Of a stretch of DNA of 38,462 nucleotides, positions 1 through 8,503 are shown one piece after another (within the stretch, counting starts at the first letter, position 1; each line of letters starts with the position of its first letter). Both the position numbers and the translations under genes were made by a program. The notes beneath the pieces are model-generated. The model saw only the letters and a list, made by a program, of their open reading frames with translations. It made no database searches and had not been told where the DNA came from. Source of the stretch: DATILL01 sp035476575 (lineage in GTDB: Bacteria > Actinomycetota > Actinomycetes > Mycobacteriales > JACQDL01); assembly GCA_035476575.1 (NCBI GenBank), contig DATILL010000031.1:1-38462 (forward strand), written 5' to 3'.

Positions 1-1
1 G

Positions 2-754
2 GCCGAACGCGAGGCCGCCGAGGCCCACACCCGCCGGGACCTGCGCATCTCCCCCGCCGGCCCAGGGCTCAAGCGCATCTGCGGGCTCCTGGACACCGAA
101 GGCGCCGAAACCCTCCGCGTCGCCCTCGACCCGCTGGCCGCACCCCGCCCCGCCGACCCCGACACCGGCGTGCGGGACGACCGCACCCACGGGCAACGCA
201 TGGCCGACGCGTTGGTGGACCTGGCAGACCGGTCCCTGCGGATGGGGGACCTGCCCGACAACGGCGGCGAACGCCCCACCCTCATCGTCACCATGCCGTA
301 TGACAAGCTCGCCGCCGCCACCGGCGCCGGCACGCTGCCCACCGGCGACATCCTCCCGGCCAGCCAGGTCCGCCGCATCGCCTGCGACGCCCACATCATC
401 CCCGCCGTCCTCGGCGGCGAAAGCCAGGTGCTGGACCTCGGCCGCGGCTCCCGCCATTATGTCGGCGCGGCCCGCCGCGCCATCATCCTCCGCGACCGCG
501 GCTGTATTTTCCCGGCGTGTGACCGGCCGTACCAGTGGTGCCAGGTCCACCACTGCGTCCACTGGGCCAACGGCGGCAGAACCGACCAGAACAACGGCGT
601 CCTCCTCTGCGGACACCACCACCGCGCCGTACACCACAACGGCTGGGACGTCCGAATAGCACACGACGGACTACCCGAGCTCCTACCCCCACCATCAATC
701 GACCCGGAGCGGAAACCCATCCGACACCACCGACACCGAAAACGAACCGCATGA
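2..754 (+). CDS. DUF222/HNH endonuclease (13E12 family), 5' partial
   Basis: The frame is open from base 2, so the gene begins before the window; 250 codons are visible to the TGA at 752-754. The C-terminal third carries a zinc-HNH nuclease module: a CIFPAC cysteine pair, then QVHH, WANGG, and LLCGHHHRAVH, so the ligands and catalytic histidines look intact. The stretch before it, with the conserved GGESQVLDLGRGSR segment, is the tail of a DUF222 domain. Such DUF222-HNH proteins are multicopy in many actinobacteria and are often linked to selfish or repeat elements; the biological role of the chromosomal copies is not established. It runs toward the MFS gene on the other strand (104-bp convergent gap, no clear terminator seen). 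Family is clear; function beyond nuclease fold is not. Confidence 0.9.
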   Translation, partial: AEREAAEAHTRRDLRISPAGPGLKRICGLLDTEGAETLRVALDPLAAPRPADPDTGVRDDRTHGQRMADALVDLADRSLRMGDLPDNGGERPTLIVTMPYDKLAAATGAGTLPTGDILPASQVRRIACDAHIIPAVLGGESQVLDLGRGSRHYVGAARRAIILRDRGCIFPACDRPYQWCQVHHCVHWANGGRTDQNNGVLLCGHHHRAVHHNGWDVRIAHDGLPELLPPPSIDPERKPIRHHRHRKRTA

Positions 755-858
755 TCCGGCAGACCCGATGCGTCCGGGGCGCTGGCCGCCGTGCTCACCG
801 CGATCCCGTACGCCCTCTTCCGGACGCTCAGCTTGGCGGGGTGGTACTGCCGGTCGTA

Positions 859-2361
859 CTACGTGGATGCGGCCTGCCCGGGCGCGGTCACGCTGGCCGC
901 GGCGGCCGGGCGCGGGGCGTCCGGGTGCTCCAGCGGCGGGCCGTCCACCGGGCAGGCCCAGTGGCGGTCGGGGGCCGTACAGGGCACGACCGGCCGGCGG
1001 ATCGTCAGCCAGGCCAGCAGCCCGCCGGCCGCGAGCAGCGCCGCGCACTGGGTCAGCGCCACGCTGAAGCCGGCGGTGAAGGCCGCCGGGTCGCGGTAGT
1101 CGTCGCCGTGCAGCCCGGAGGTCAGCGGCAGGGTGGCCACCGCCAGCAGCCCGGCGGCCCGGGCCACCGCGTTGTTCACCCCGCTGGCGATGCCGGCCCG
1201 GCGGTCCTCCGCGGCCGCCAGCACGGCCGTGGTCAGCGGCGCCACGGTCAGCGACAGGCCCAGCCCGAACAGCACCATGCCGGGGAACACGTCCCGCAGG
1301 TACGTCGCCCCCGGCTCGATCCGGGACAGCAGCAGCACGCCGGCCGCGCACACCAGCGGACCCACCGTCATCGGCAGCCGCGGGCCGATCCGCTGCGCCA
1401 GCGCGCCCGCCCGGGCGGACAGCGCCAGCATCAGCACGGTCACCGGCAGTATCGACGTACCGGCCGCCAGCGGGGAGAAGCCGACGGAGACCTGCAGGTC
1501 CAGCGCGACCAGGAAGAACACCCCGCCCAGCGCGGCGTAGACCGCGAAGGTGACCGCGTTCGCCGCGGCGAACCCGCCGGACCGGAACAGCGCGAACGGC
1601 AGCATCGGCTGGGCCGCGGCACGCTCCCGCAGCACGAACGCCACCAGCGCCAGCAGCCCGGCGAGCCCGGCCAGCGCCACCGACGCGGTCCAGCCCGCCT
1701 CACCGGCGCGGACCAGCGCGGTCGTCGTACCGGCCAGGCCGAGCGCGCCCAGCACCGCCCCGGCCACGTCGAACCGGCCGCTGGCGTCCGGGTCCCGGCT
1801 CTCCGGCAGGTGCCGCGCGGCCACCGCGAGCACCACCACGGCCAGCGGCACGTTGACCAGGAACACCAGCCGCCAGCTCACGCCGAGCAGCCAGCCGCCC
1901 AGGAACGGGCCGAGCGCGCCGGCGATCCCGCCCAGCCCGGACCAGGCGCCGACCGCCCGGGCCCGGTCCTCCGGCACGAAGCTGGCCTGGATGATGGCCA
2001 GGCTGCCCGGGGTGAGCAGCGCGCCGCCGATGCCCTGCAAGGCGCGGGCCGCGACCAGGGTGGGCAGGTTCGGTGCCAGGCCGCACAGCAGCGAGGCCGT
2101 CGCGAACCAGGCCACCCCGATGCAGAAGATCCGGCGCCGGCCGTACCGGTCGCCGAGCGCGCCGCCCAGCAGGATCAGCGCGGCCAGGGTCAGGGTGTAG
2201 CCGTTCACCGTCCATTGCAGCCCGGCCAGCGAGGCATGGAGCTCGGCACCCAGGGTAGGTAGCGCGACGTTGACCACGGTGGCGTCCAACATGGCCATGC
2301 CGGAGCCGAGCACCGCGGCGAACAGCACCCAGCGCCCACGTGCCTCACCCAACCGCAGCAC
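859..2361 (-). CDS. MFS transporter, DHA2 (EmrB/QacA) drug:H+ antiporter type
   Basis: A 500-residue integral membrane protein, the usual size for the 14-helix DHA2 branch. The first helix carries the LDATVVNVALP signature with an acidic residue (D26). The helix 2-3 loop has the MFS motif A, GDRYGRRR, at about residues 70-77. Motif C, with GALGPFLGG, lies at about 148-156 and is typical of antiporters that export drugs. Likely role: proton-driven efflux of small hydrophobic compounds across the cytoplasmic membrane; the substrate cannot be read. The GTG start at 2361 is preceded, reading the minus strand, by TAGGCT and exactly 7 nt, fitting a leaderless transcript. It is divergent from the aminotransferase gene with 71 bp between them, so the two may share control. 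No TetR or MarR gene is adjacent. Confidence 0.93.
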   Translation of the reverse strand: MLRLGEARGRWVLFAAVLGSGMAMLDATVVNVALPTLGAELHASLAGLQWTVNGYTLTLAALILLGGALGDRYGRRRIFCIGVAWFATASLLCGLAPNLPTLVAARALQGIGGALLTPGSLAIIQASFVPEDRARAVGAWSGLGGIAGALGPFLGGWLLGVSWRLVFLVNVPLAVVVLAVAARHLPESRDPDASGRFDVAGAVLGALGLAGTTTALVRAGEAGWTASVALAGLAGLLALVAFVLRERAAAQPMLPFALFRSGGFAAANAVTFAVYAALGGVFFLVALDLQVSVGFSPLAAGTSILPVTVLMLALSARAGALAQRIGPRLPMTVGPLVCAAGVLLLSRIEPGATYLRDVFPGMVLFGLGLSLTVAPLTTAVLAAAEDRRAGIASGVNNAVARAAGLLAVATLPLTSGLHGDDYRDPAAFTAGFSVALTQCAALLAAGGLLAWLTIRRPVVPCTAPDRHWACPVDGPPLEHPDAPRPAAAASVTAPGQAAST

Positions 2362-2368
2362 GCCCGCC

Positions 2369-2374
2369 AGCCTA
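2369..2374 (-). promoter_or_regulatory. Putative -10 box of the MFS gene (leaderless)
   Basis: On the minus strand TAGGCT (TANNNT) stands 7 nt before the GTG start at 2361. There is no Shine-Dalgarno sequence in that gap, so transcription probably starts at the initiation codon. No clear -35 element is seen. Confidence 0.5.
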
Positions 2375-2420
2375 GCCTGGCCCGAGTCCTAGCCGGGACG
2401 CGACAAGGGGGCGGGGAAAG

Positions 2421-2426
2421 TAGGGT
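2421..2426 (+). promoter_or_regulatory. Putative -10 box of the aminotransferase gene (leaderless)
   Basis: TAGGGT lies 6 nt before the ATG at 2433, with no ribosome binding site between them. The spacing puts transcription start on or next to the A of the start codon. Confidence 0.5.
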
Positions 2427-2432
2427 GCGGGC

Positions 2433-3536
2433 ATGCCGGTTTACGCTCGCCACCTGTTTGGTCCCGGACCCAGCAACCCCTATCCCGAGGCGACCGCCGC
2501 CCTCGGCCTGCCGCTGCTCGGCCACCTCGACCCGGAGTTCCTGCGGATCCTGGACGAGACCTGCGACCGGCTGCGCGCCGTGTTCGGCACGTCGAACGTC
2601 CGAACCCTGCCGCTGTCCGGCACCGGCTCGGCCGGCATGGAGGCCGCGTTCGTCAACTCCGTCGGCCCCGGCGACGTGGTCGTGGTCGCGGCCAACGGGC
2701 TGTTCGGCGAGCGGATGATCGACGTGGCCGGGCGGTGCGGCGCCGAGGTCGTGCCGGTCCGGTTCGACTGGGGCACGCCGGTCGACCCGGACGTCGTGCT
2801 GGCCGCGCACCCGGACCCGAAGTTGATCGCCGTGGTGCACGCCGAGACCTCCACCGGCGTCCGCAACGACGTGGCCGCGCTCAGCGCCGCCCGGGACGGG
2901 CAGTGCCCCGACGCCCTGCTCCTGATGGACTGCGTGACCTCCGTCGGCGGCATCGAGGTCGCCGTGGACGGCTGGGGGGTCGACATCGCCTACGCCGGCA
3001 CGCAGAAGTGCCTCGGCGTCGCGCCCGGGCTGGCGCCGTTCAGCTTCGGCGAGCGAGCCTGGCAGCGGCGGGTCGAGCGGCCGAGGTCGTGGTACCTGGA
3101 CCTGAACCTGCTTGGCGGCTACGTCGGCGCGGCGGCCGGCCAGCGCGGCCGGACGTACCACCACACCGCGCCGGTGGCCATGGTCGCCAGCCTGCACGCC
3201 GGGCTCGGCCGGATCCTCGACGAGGGCCTGGATGCGGTGGTTGCCCGGCACCACGAGGCCGGCCGGGCGTTGCAGGACGGGCTGGGCGACCTTGGCCTGG
3301 AGCTGTTCGCTGCCGAGGGCCACCGGCTGCCCGAGCTGACCGCGGTCGTCGTACCGTCCGATGTGGACAGTGCGGCGATCCGGCACCGGCTGCTGGAGCA
3401 CTACGACATTGAGATCGGCGCTGGCGCCGGGCAGTACGCCGACCGGGTCTGGCGGATCGGGCTGATGGGTCATAACGCCCGGCCGGACGCGGTCGCGTTG
3501 GTGCTTAGCGCGCTGCGCGAGGTGCTCAAGCGGTAG
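2433..3536 (+). CDS. Class V aminotransferase (alanine-glyoxylate/serine-pyruvate type)
   Basis: The 367-residue product has the fold-type I PLP aminotransferase layout of the alanine-glyoxylate / serine-pyruvate group. Residues 8-15 (LFGPGPSN) match the N-terminal substrate loop. The GTGSAGMEA turn at 63-71 binds the cofactor phosphate. HAETSTGV at 136-143 and the aspartate in LLMDCVTS (D166) contact the pyridine ring, and YAGTQKCLG supplies the Schiff-base lysine, K192. The predicted reaction is amino transfer between a small L-amino acid (alanine or serine) and glyoxylate or pyruvate in the cytosol; the exact pair cannot be read. Length is normal for the family. A serine hydrolase gene follows on the same strand with its own promoter-like sequence, so this gene may be monocistronic. 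Confidence 0.92.
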   Translation: MPVYARHLFGPGPSNPYPEATAALGLPLLGHLDPEFLRILDETCDRLRAVFGTSNVRTLPLSGTGSAGMEAAFVNSVGPGDVVVVAANGLFGERMIDVAGRCGAEVVPVRFDWGTPVDPDVVLAAHPDPKLIAVVHAETSTGVRNDVAALSAARDGQCPDALLLMDCVTSVGGIEVAVDGWGVDIAYAGTQKCLGVAPGLAPFSFGERAWQRRVERPRSWYLDLNLLGGYVGAAAGQRGRTYHHTAPVAMVASLHAGLGRILDEGLDAVVARHHEAGRALQDGLGDLGLELFAAEGHRLPELTAVVVPSDVDSAAIRHRLLEHYDIEIGAGAGQYADRVWRIGLMGHNARPDAVALVLSALREVLKR

Positions 3537-3570
3537 CGCATGCCCGACCCTGGCTCCCAGCCCGGCCGGA

Positions 3571-3576
3571 TAGCGT
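3571..3576 (+). promoter_or_regulatory. Putative -10 box of the serine hydrolase gene
   Basis: TAGCGT is followed by 7 nt and then GTG at 3584. This favours 3584 over the in-frame GTG at 3575, which lies inside this spacing. Confidence 0.45.
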
Positions 3577-3583
3577 GGCCGCT

Positions 3584-4417
3584 GTGGCATCCCTTGACGA
3601 GGTACTGCACGGCATCGACGACTGGCCGGTGTCCACCGCTGCCGCGGCCGTGGTGGGGCCGGACGGCGTGCTGGCCGGCTACGGCCCGACCGGCCGCGAC
3701 TTCCGGCTCGCTTCGGTGACCAAGCCGCTGGCCGCGCTGGCTGTGCTGGTGGCGGTGGAGGAGGGCGCGGTGGAGCTGGACGAGCCGGCCGGGCCGCCCG
3801 GTGCCACCGTCCGGCACCTGCTCGCGCACTCCGCCGGGCTGGCCTTCGACGGGGCGCCCGCACCCCGCCGGCCGGTGGCCGAGCCGGGCACCCGGCGGAT
3901 CTACTCCAACGCCGGGTTCGAGGTGCTCGGCGAGCACCTGGCGGCGGCGACCGGGATGGCGTTCGGGGAGTACGCCGACGCCGCGGTGTGCGAGCCGCTC
4001 GGGCTCGGCCGCACGGTGCTCACCGGCTCCCCGGCATACGGCGCGACGTCCTGCGTCGACGACCTGGCGGTGCTCGCCCGGGACCTGCTGCGGCCCACGC
4101 TGCTACACCCGACCACCCTCGCCGAGGCGACCGCGGTGCAGTTTCCCGGGCTGTCCGGGGTGCTGCCCGGCTTCGGCCGGCAGGAGCGCAACGACTGGGG
4201 CCTGGGCTTCGAGATCCGCGCGGAGAAGAGCCCGCACTGGACGGGCAGCCGCAACAGCCCGCGGACGTTCGGCCATTTCGGCCGGGCCGGCACGTTCTGC
4301 TGGGTGGACCCGGTCGCTGGGCTCGCCTGCGTGGTGCTGACCGACCGCGAGTTCGCCGAATGGGCGGCGCGGTGCTGGCCGTCGCTGTCCGACGCCGTGC
4401 TCACCGCCGCACCCTGA
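3584..4417 (+). CDS. Serine hydrolase, beta-lactamase/PBP-like fold
   Basis: A 277-residue protein of the beta-lactamase-related (class C / DD-peptidase-like) family. The three active-site motifs are visible: SVTK (S44 nucleophile, K47), YSN (Y107), and an HFG triad at 231-233 that replaces the KTG of true beta-lactamases, as is usual in the esterase/peptidase members. No signal peptide is present, so it probably acts in the cytosol as an esterase or amidase rather than as a resistance enzyme. The start at GTG 3584 is chosen because it sits 7 nt after TAGCGT; an in-frame GTG at 3575 would add three residues. It converges on the hypothetical gene on the minus strand, 36 bp away. Confidence 0.88.
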   Translation: MASLDEVLHGIDDWPVSTAAAAVVGPDGVLAGYGPTGRDFRLASVTKPLAALAVLVAVEEGAVELDEPAGPPGATVRHLLAHSAGLAFDGAPAPRRPVAEPGTRRIYSNAGFEVLGEHLAAATGMAFGEYADAAVCEPLGLGRTVLTGSPAYGATSCVDDLAVLARDLLRPTLLHPTTLAEATAVQFPGLSGVLPGFGRQERNDWGLGFEIRAEKSPHWTGSRNSPRTFGHFGRAGTFCWVDPVAGLACVVLTDREFAEWAARCWPSLSDAVLTAAP

Positions 4418-4453
4418 CCGGCCGGGCCGGTGGTGAACCTGGTGGTCCGCGCC

Positions 4454-5197
4454 TCAACCGGTCTGCGGGCTGACCGGGCTGACCACCGCACGCGGCGCTG
4501 TCGTCGCTGCTGGCATGTTCGGGATGATCGGCGCGGGCGGTGCCGTCGGCAACGGCGGTGCCGGCCGGGCGGCGAGCTGCCTGGCCTTGGCGACCGCCAG
4601 GAGGTCGATGAGCTCGGCCACCGTGCCCCGGTGGTGGGCCAGGGCGAGCTCGATCATCAGCCGCACCTGGGCCGGCTCCATCCCCGGGTAGGACAGCCCG
4701 GACACCGTCTCCGCGTCGCTGACGTGCAGCAGGGTCAGTGGCGCGCGCAGGGCGTGCTCGACGCCGATCAGCCGGTCGAACGCCCACTCCCGGTCGGGCG
4801 CCCCGTGGAACACCACCCGGCGGTCGCTTACCGTGACCTGGCCGTGGGCCCGCACCCGCGGCCGTTCGGCTGGCCGGCCGAACGGCACGTCACTGGCTGC
4901 CACGGCGGAGTACGCGGTGTAGCCCAGTCCGCTGCTGCCCGGCGGCCGCGCCACCTCGACCAGCGCGACCCGGCCGAAGTGCCAGAACACCCGCTCGTCC
5001 GGGCGCACCGCCAGGGTGCTGCCGGCGTGCGGCCCACCCGGTTGGCCGGCGTACTCCTGGGCGGTGCGCAGTGCCCACCCGAGCAGGAGCCCGACCCGTT
5101 CCCAGTCGGCCAGCCGGCATCGATAGTCGGCCTGCCGCCGTATGTTCTCCCGGTCTGCCCAGCGCTCAAGCCAGGACCTGCGCGTGCCGTTCGTCAT
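4454..5197 (-). CDS. Hypothetical protein, possible GRAM/PH-like core
   Basis: The 247-residue product is not one I recognise. It starts with a basic, amphipathic stretch (SWLERWADRENIRRQADYRCRL), has a central beta-rich region with a VTVSDRRVVFHG ... EWAFDRLIGVEH segment (about residues 124-150) that resembles the strand pattern of GRAM/PH-like domains in other actinobacterial proteins, then a helical part, and ends in a Pro/Ala-rich disordered tail. There is no signal peptide and no clear membrane span. The ATG at 5197 is supported by a GGGGGGA ribosome binding site 4-5 nt upstream; TAGCCT about 40 nt upstream could be its -10 box. It is divergent from rarA. Confidence 0.75.
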   Translation of the reverse strand: MTNGTRRSWLERWADRENIRRQADYRCRLADWERVGLLLGWALRTAQEYAGQPGGPHAGSTLAVRPDERVFWHFGRVALVEVARPPGSSGLGYTAYSAVAASDVPFGRPAERPRVRAHGQVTVSDRRVVFHGAPDREWAFDRLIGVEHALRAPLTLLHVSDAETVSGLSYPGMEPAQVRLMIELALAHHRGTVAELIDLLAVAKARQLAARPAPPLPTAPPAPIIPNMPAATTAPRAVVSPVSPQTG

Positions 5198-5321
5198 GAG
5201 TCCCCCCAGAGCCCGACAGCCCTGAGGCTAGAGGGGTACGGCCGGCGTGTCCCGGTGTTCGGTGAATCCCACCCCGTACCGCCGATCGGTCACCCGTCGG
5301 TGCGCCGGCCCGTCTCGATGG

Positions 5322-5370
5322 GTGACTCGTCTCGGCGCGTGACTCGTCGGCGCGTGACTAGTCTCGGTGC
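5322..5370 (+). repeat. Imperfect 17/15/17-bp tandem repeat ending at the rarA start
   Basis: Three units each begin GTGACT and end in CGGCGC or CGGTGC: 5322-5338, 5339-5353 (2 bp shorter) and 5354-5370. The rarA initiation codon GTGAC at 5371 looks like the beginning of a fourth copy. The last unit also contains the putative -10 box. Confidence 0.7.
5359..5364 (+). promoter_or_regulatory. Putative -10 box of rarA (leaderless)
   Basis: TAGTCT lies 6 nt before the GTG at 5371 and no ribosome binding site is present. It sits within the third unit of the tandem repeat. Confidence 0.45.
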
Positions 5371-6735
5371 GTGACCGATGGGCCGACGCTGTTTGACGAG
5401 GCGGCCGAGCAGGCCGCCCACGCCGCCGCCCCGCTCGCGGTGCGGATGCGGCCGCGCACGCTGGGTGAGATCGTCGGGCAGCGGCACCTGCTCGGGCCGG
5501 GCAGCCCGCTGCGCCGGCTGGTGGAGGGCGACGCGCCGGTCTCGCTGATCCTCTGGGGTCCGCCAGGCACCGGCAAGACGACCATCGCACACGTCGTCTC
5601 GCAGGCCACCCGACGCCGGTTCGTGCCGCTGTCGGCGCTGTCCGCGGGGGTCAAGGACGTCCGGGCGGTGATCGAGCAGGCCCGCCGCGAGCTGGGCTTC
5701 TCCGGCCGGCAGACGGTGCTGTTCATCGACGAGGTGCACCGCTTCTCCAAGACCCAGCAGGACTCGCTGCTCGGCGCGGTGGAGGACCGGATCGTCACGC
5801 TGGTCGCCGCCACCACGGAGAACCCGTTCTTCTCCGTCGTCTCGCCGCTGCTGTCCCGGTCTGTCCTGCTGACGTTGCGGCCGCTGTCCGATGACGACGT
5901 GCGCGAGCTGGTCCGCCGGGCGCTGGCCGAGGAGCGGGGCCTCGGCGGCGCGATCGAGCTGGCGAACGACGCCGAGGAGCACCTGCTGCGGATGGCCGGC
6001 GGGGACGCCCGCAAGGCGCTGACCGCGCTGGAGGTGGCGGCCGGGTCGGCCACCGCCGCCGGGAGCGACCGGGTCGACCTGGCCGTCCTGGAGGCGGCCA
6101 TCGACACCGCCGCCGTACGCTACGACCGGGCCGGCGGCCAGCACTACGACGTCGCCAGCGCGCTGATCAAGTCGCTGCGCGGCTCCGACGTCGACGCCGC
6201 GCTGCACTACCTGGCCCGGATGCTGGTGGCCGGCGAGGACCCGCGGTTCATCGCCCGCCGGCTGGTGATCCTGGCCAGCGAGGACATCGGGATGGCCGAC
6301 CCGACCGCGCTGCAGATCGCGGTCGCGGCGATGCAGGCGGTGCAGCTCGTCGGGATGCCGGAGGCGCAGCTCACCCTCTCCCAGGCGGTGATTCACCTGG
6401 CCACCGCACCGAAGTCCAACTCGGCCACGACGGCGATCGGGGCCGCGCTGGACGACGTGCGGGCCGGGCTGGCCGGTCCGGTGCCGGCGCACCTTCGGGA
6501 CGCGCACTACGCCGGCTCGGCCAAGGTCGGACACGGCAAGGGGTACGTCTACCCTCCCGACGTGCCCGGCGGGGTGGCGGCCCAGCAGTACGCGCCGGAG
6601 GGCGTGCGCGGCCGGGACTACTACCACCCCACCGGGTATGGCGCGGAGCGGCCGCTGGTGGATCGGGTCGCCCGCCTGCGCGGCATCCTGCGTGGCGGCG
6701 AGGACGGCGAGGTGGCCGAGCCCGAGCCTGGGTGA
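5371..6735 (+). CDS. rarA: Replication-associated recombination protein A (RarA/MgsA)
   Basis: The 454-residue AAA+ ATPase is collinear with RarA (MgsA/WRNIP1 family). Walker A is GPPGTGKT at 63-70, Walker B LFIDE at 117-121, followed by HRFSKTQQD and the sensor-1 TTEN at 148-151. The C-terminal half contains the tetramerisation region and the family motifs YDRAGGQHYD, AHLRDAHY and KGYVYPPD. RarA acts at stalled replication forks, where it loads on DNA ends and SSB-coated junctions. The GTG start keeps the usual N-terminus (DGPTLFD, then LAVRMRPRTL). It has no RBS but a TAGTCT box 6 nt upstream. Downstream is 155 bp of apparently empty sequence and then the beta-propeller pseudogene on the opposite strand. 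Confidence 0.95.
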   Translation: MTDGPTLFDEAAEQAAHAAAPLAVRMRPRTLGEIVGQRHLLGPGSPLRRLVEGDAPVSLILWGPPGTGKTTIAHVVSQATRRRFVPLSALSAGVKDVRAVIEQARRELGFSGRQTVLFIDEVHRFSKTQQDSLLGAVEDRIVTLVAATTENPFFSVVSPLLSRSVLLTLRPLSDDDVRELVRRALAEERGLGGAIELANDAEEHLLRMAGGDARKALTALEVAAGSATAAGSDRVDLAVLEAAIDTAAVRYDRAGGQHYDVASALIKSLRGSDVDAALHYLARMLVAGEDPRFIARRLVILASEDIGMADPTALQIAVAAMQAVQLVGMPEAQLTLSQAVIHLATAPKSNSATTAIGAALDDVRAGLAGPVPAHLRDAHYAGSAKVGHGKGYVYPPDVPGGVAAQQYAPEGVRGRDYYHPTGYGAERPLVDRVARLRGILRGGEDGEVAEPEPG

Positions 6736-6890
6736 ACGCCCCGGGATCGGGGAGTGGTGGTGTTGGCAGAGCTGGCGAGGAGGAAGATCGCGGCGGCGAC
6801 CGTCGAGCTCGACGTCGTTCGCCGGCAGCTCTGGCTAGCTACACTGCCGCGTTGGTGGCCCTCTCACCAGCTATATCGGGCTTTCGGGGA

Positions 6891-7870
6891 TCATTCAACC
6901 GGGATCCAGGCCCGCTCGGCGAGGGTGCCGAGATCATTGGCCTGGAGACCAGCCCGCGACAGCGTCCACAGGATGTCGCCGATGACCAGCGACCGCTGCA
7001 CGCTGCCAACCACCGCCGCGCTGCCTCGGCATGCCGCACGACGCCATCTCGGTGAACCCGCCGTCGGTCGCGGTCAGCACCACGGCCCACCGGTTGGCTG
7101 CGTCATACCGTCATACACCTCCAGCGGGATGACCAGCGTGCCGGTCTTCGGCCAGTACAGGAACGCGTGCGAGTCGAGCTCGGCGGCGGAGTGGCCGAGC
7201 GCGACGTGGTGTTGGGCGATCCGTCGTGGGCTCGCCGGCGTCCCGACGTCGAACAGCGACACCTGGACGCCCGTGGTGCGCTGCTCGGACGCCTCCTGGC
7301 CGACGCCGGTCAGCCGGTGGTCGTCCACCGGGTGCAGGGACGCGAGTAGCCGGTGATCGTCAGCTCGCCGGCGACCCGGGGATGCGCCGGGTCACGCAGG
7401 TCCAGGGTGTAGAGCGGGTCGGTCTGCGGAACGTCATCACGTAACCCGTCGGGCCGACGAACCGCACCGCGTAGATGCGCTCGCCACGGCCCAGCCCGCC
7501 GGCCCTGCCGGTCGCCACCAGCCGGGGGCCGCGCTGGCTGAGCAGGTAGACCGTACCGGGTCGCCGTTCCCGAGCGGCCGGGTCAGGTCGACGGTGAGGA
7601 CGGTCAGCAGGGGGAGGAGCCGGAGAAGCTGGCCGGTCGGCTGAGCGCCATACAGTCGACCCGGCCGGTGGTTCTCCGCCCGCCCCGGCTCCAGCCGGTA
7701 CCGGGGCAGCCAGGCCTCGATGGTCGAGGCCTTGATGACCTCGCGGGTTGGGGGCGACCCGCTGCTGGTCCGTCGCCTGGCCGCCGTACGGGAAGGCCAC
7801 CCGCGGGTCGCGCTGACCACGACCCGCGCGGTCGAGCCCACCATCCGGGCATCGACGTACCGCCCTCGCC
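6891..7870 (-). pseudogene. Decayed beta-propeller domain protein (COG4880-like)
   Basis: Read on the minus strand, three frames together give the C-terminal half of the actinobacterial secreted beta-propeller proteins. In order: YVDARMVGSTARVVVSAT, a shift to VAFPYGG, a shift to REVIKASTIEAWLPRYRL, then LTVLTVDLTRPLGNGDPV, a shift to VYLLSQRGPRLVATGRAGGL and GERIYAVRFVGPTGYVMTF, a shift to TDPLYTLDLRDPAHPRVAGE, a shift to HPVDDHRLTGVGQEASE and VQVSLFDVG, and finally RSLVIGDILWTLSRAGLQ ending at a TGA (6891-6893). At least five frameshifts, an apparently missing internal block, and loss of the N-terminus with its signal peptide make it non-functional. Upstream of about 7870 nothing recognisable remains. 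Confidence 0.85.
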
Positions 7871-7997
7871 GTGCCGCGTTCGCTCATGGGCCTGCGACGC
7901 GGCCGGCGCCCGCCTGGTTCTGTGCTGCCAGCCCGGGCTCGGGGGGGGCAGCCGCCGTGCGTGGCTGGCGCCTGCACGACCCGGGCTGCCGAGGGGG

Positions 7998-8003
7998 TAG
8001 GGT
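7998..8003 (+). promoter_or_regulatory. Putative -10 box before the DUF948 operon
   Basis: TAGGGT about 45 nt upstream of the DUF948 start would give a short leader of roughly 37 nt that contains the GGGGG ribosome binding site. No convincing -35 is visible. Confidence 0.35.
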
Positions 8004-8047
8004 CGCGCAGTACCCGCCCAGCCCTGAGCCAAGCCCCGGGGGTTTAT

Positions 8048-8503
8048 GTGTCCGGTGGAGAGATCGCCGCGGTCATCGCCGCGGTCGCCTTCGTGTTTCT
8101 CGTCGGGTTGCTGGCCGTGCCGATCATCAAGCTGGGCCGCACCCTGGACGAGGCCACGCTAGCCATCCGAAAGGCGCACGAGGGCGCCCAGCCGATCCTC
8201 ACCAACGCGGTGAGCACCGTGGCGCAGGTCAACAGCCAGCTCGCCCGGGTCGAGGACATCACCCAGAACGCGCAGGCCGTGTCGAGCAACGCCGCCGCGC
8301 TCACCTCGCTGTTCGCCAGCACGCTCGGCGGACCGGTGGTCAAGGTCGCGGCGTTCTCCTACGGCGTGCGCAAGGCCGCCGCACAGCGCCGCAAGGCCGA
8401 CCTGGACAAGCGGGCCCGGGCCGAGATCCGGGCCGAACGGCGGTCCGGCCGGCACCAGCGGTGGCGCGGCCTCGACGGGGCGAGCGCCAAGGCCGAGGTG
8501 TGA
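8048..8503 (+). CDS. DUF948 membrane protein
   Basis: A 151-residue protein with one N-terminal membrane helix (IAAVIAAVAFVFLVGLLAVPIIKL, about residues 6-29). A long amphipathic helical region follows (TLDEATLAIRKAHEGAQPILTNAV ... VNSQLARVEDITQNAQAVSSN), then a basic C-terminus. This is the DUF948 layout: a small anchored, coiled-coil-like protein of unknown biochemical role. In actinobacteria it commonly stands upstream of alaS together with DUF6167, as here. The GTG at 8048 is chosen because GGGGG lies 5 nt upstream and because it places the membrane helix at the N-terminus; the open frame extends further up but without family-like sequence. Confidence 0.88.
   Translation: MSGGEIAAVIAAVAFVFLVGLLAVPIIKLGRTLDEATLAIRKAHEGAQPILTNAVSTVAQVNSQLARVEDITQNAQAVSSNAAALTSLFASTLGGPVVKVAAFSYGVRKAAAQRRKADLDKRARAEIRAERRSGRHQRWRGLDGASAKAEV

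Noticed and set aside
535..2262. Long + strand open frame (575 codons) across the MFS gene
   Set aside because: It is antisense to a clear transporter and its product is a low-complexity Arg/Gly/Pro/Gln string, as expected from a shadow frame in GC-rich DNA.
6754..7356. + strand open frame after rarA
   Set aside because: It runs antisense through the beta-propeller remnant; only the first 30 codons look vaguely helical and no family fits.
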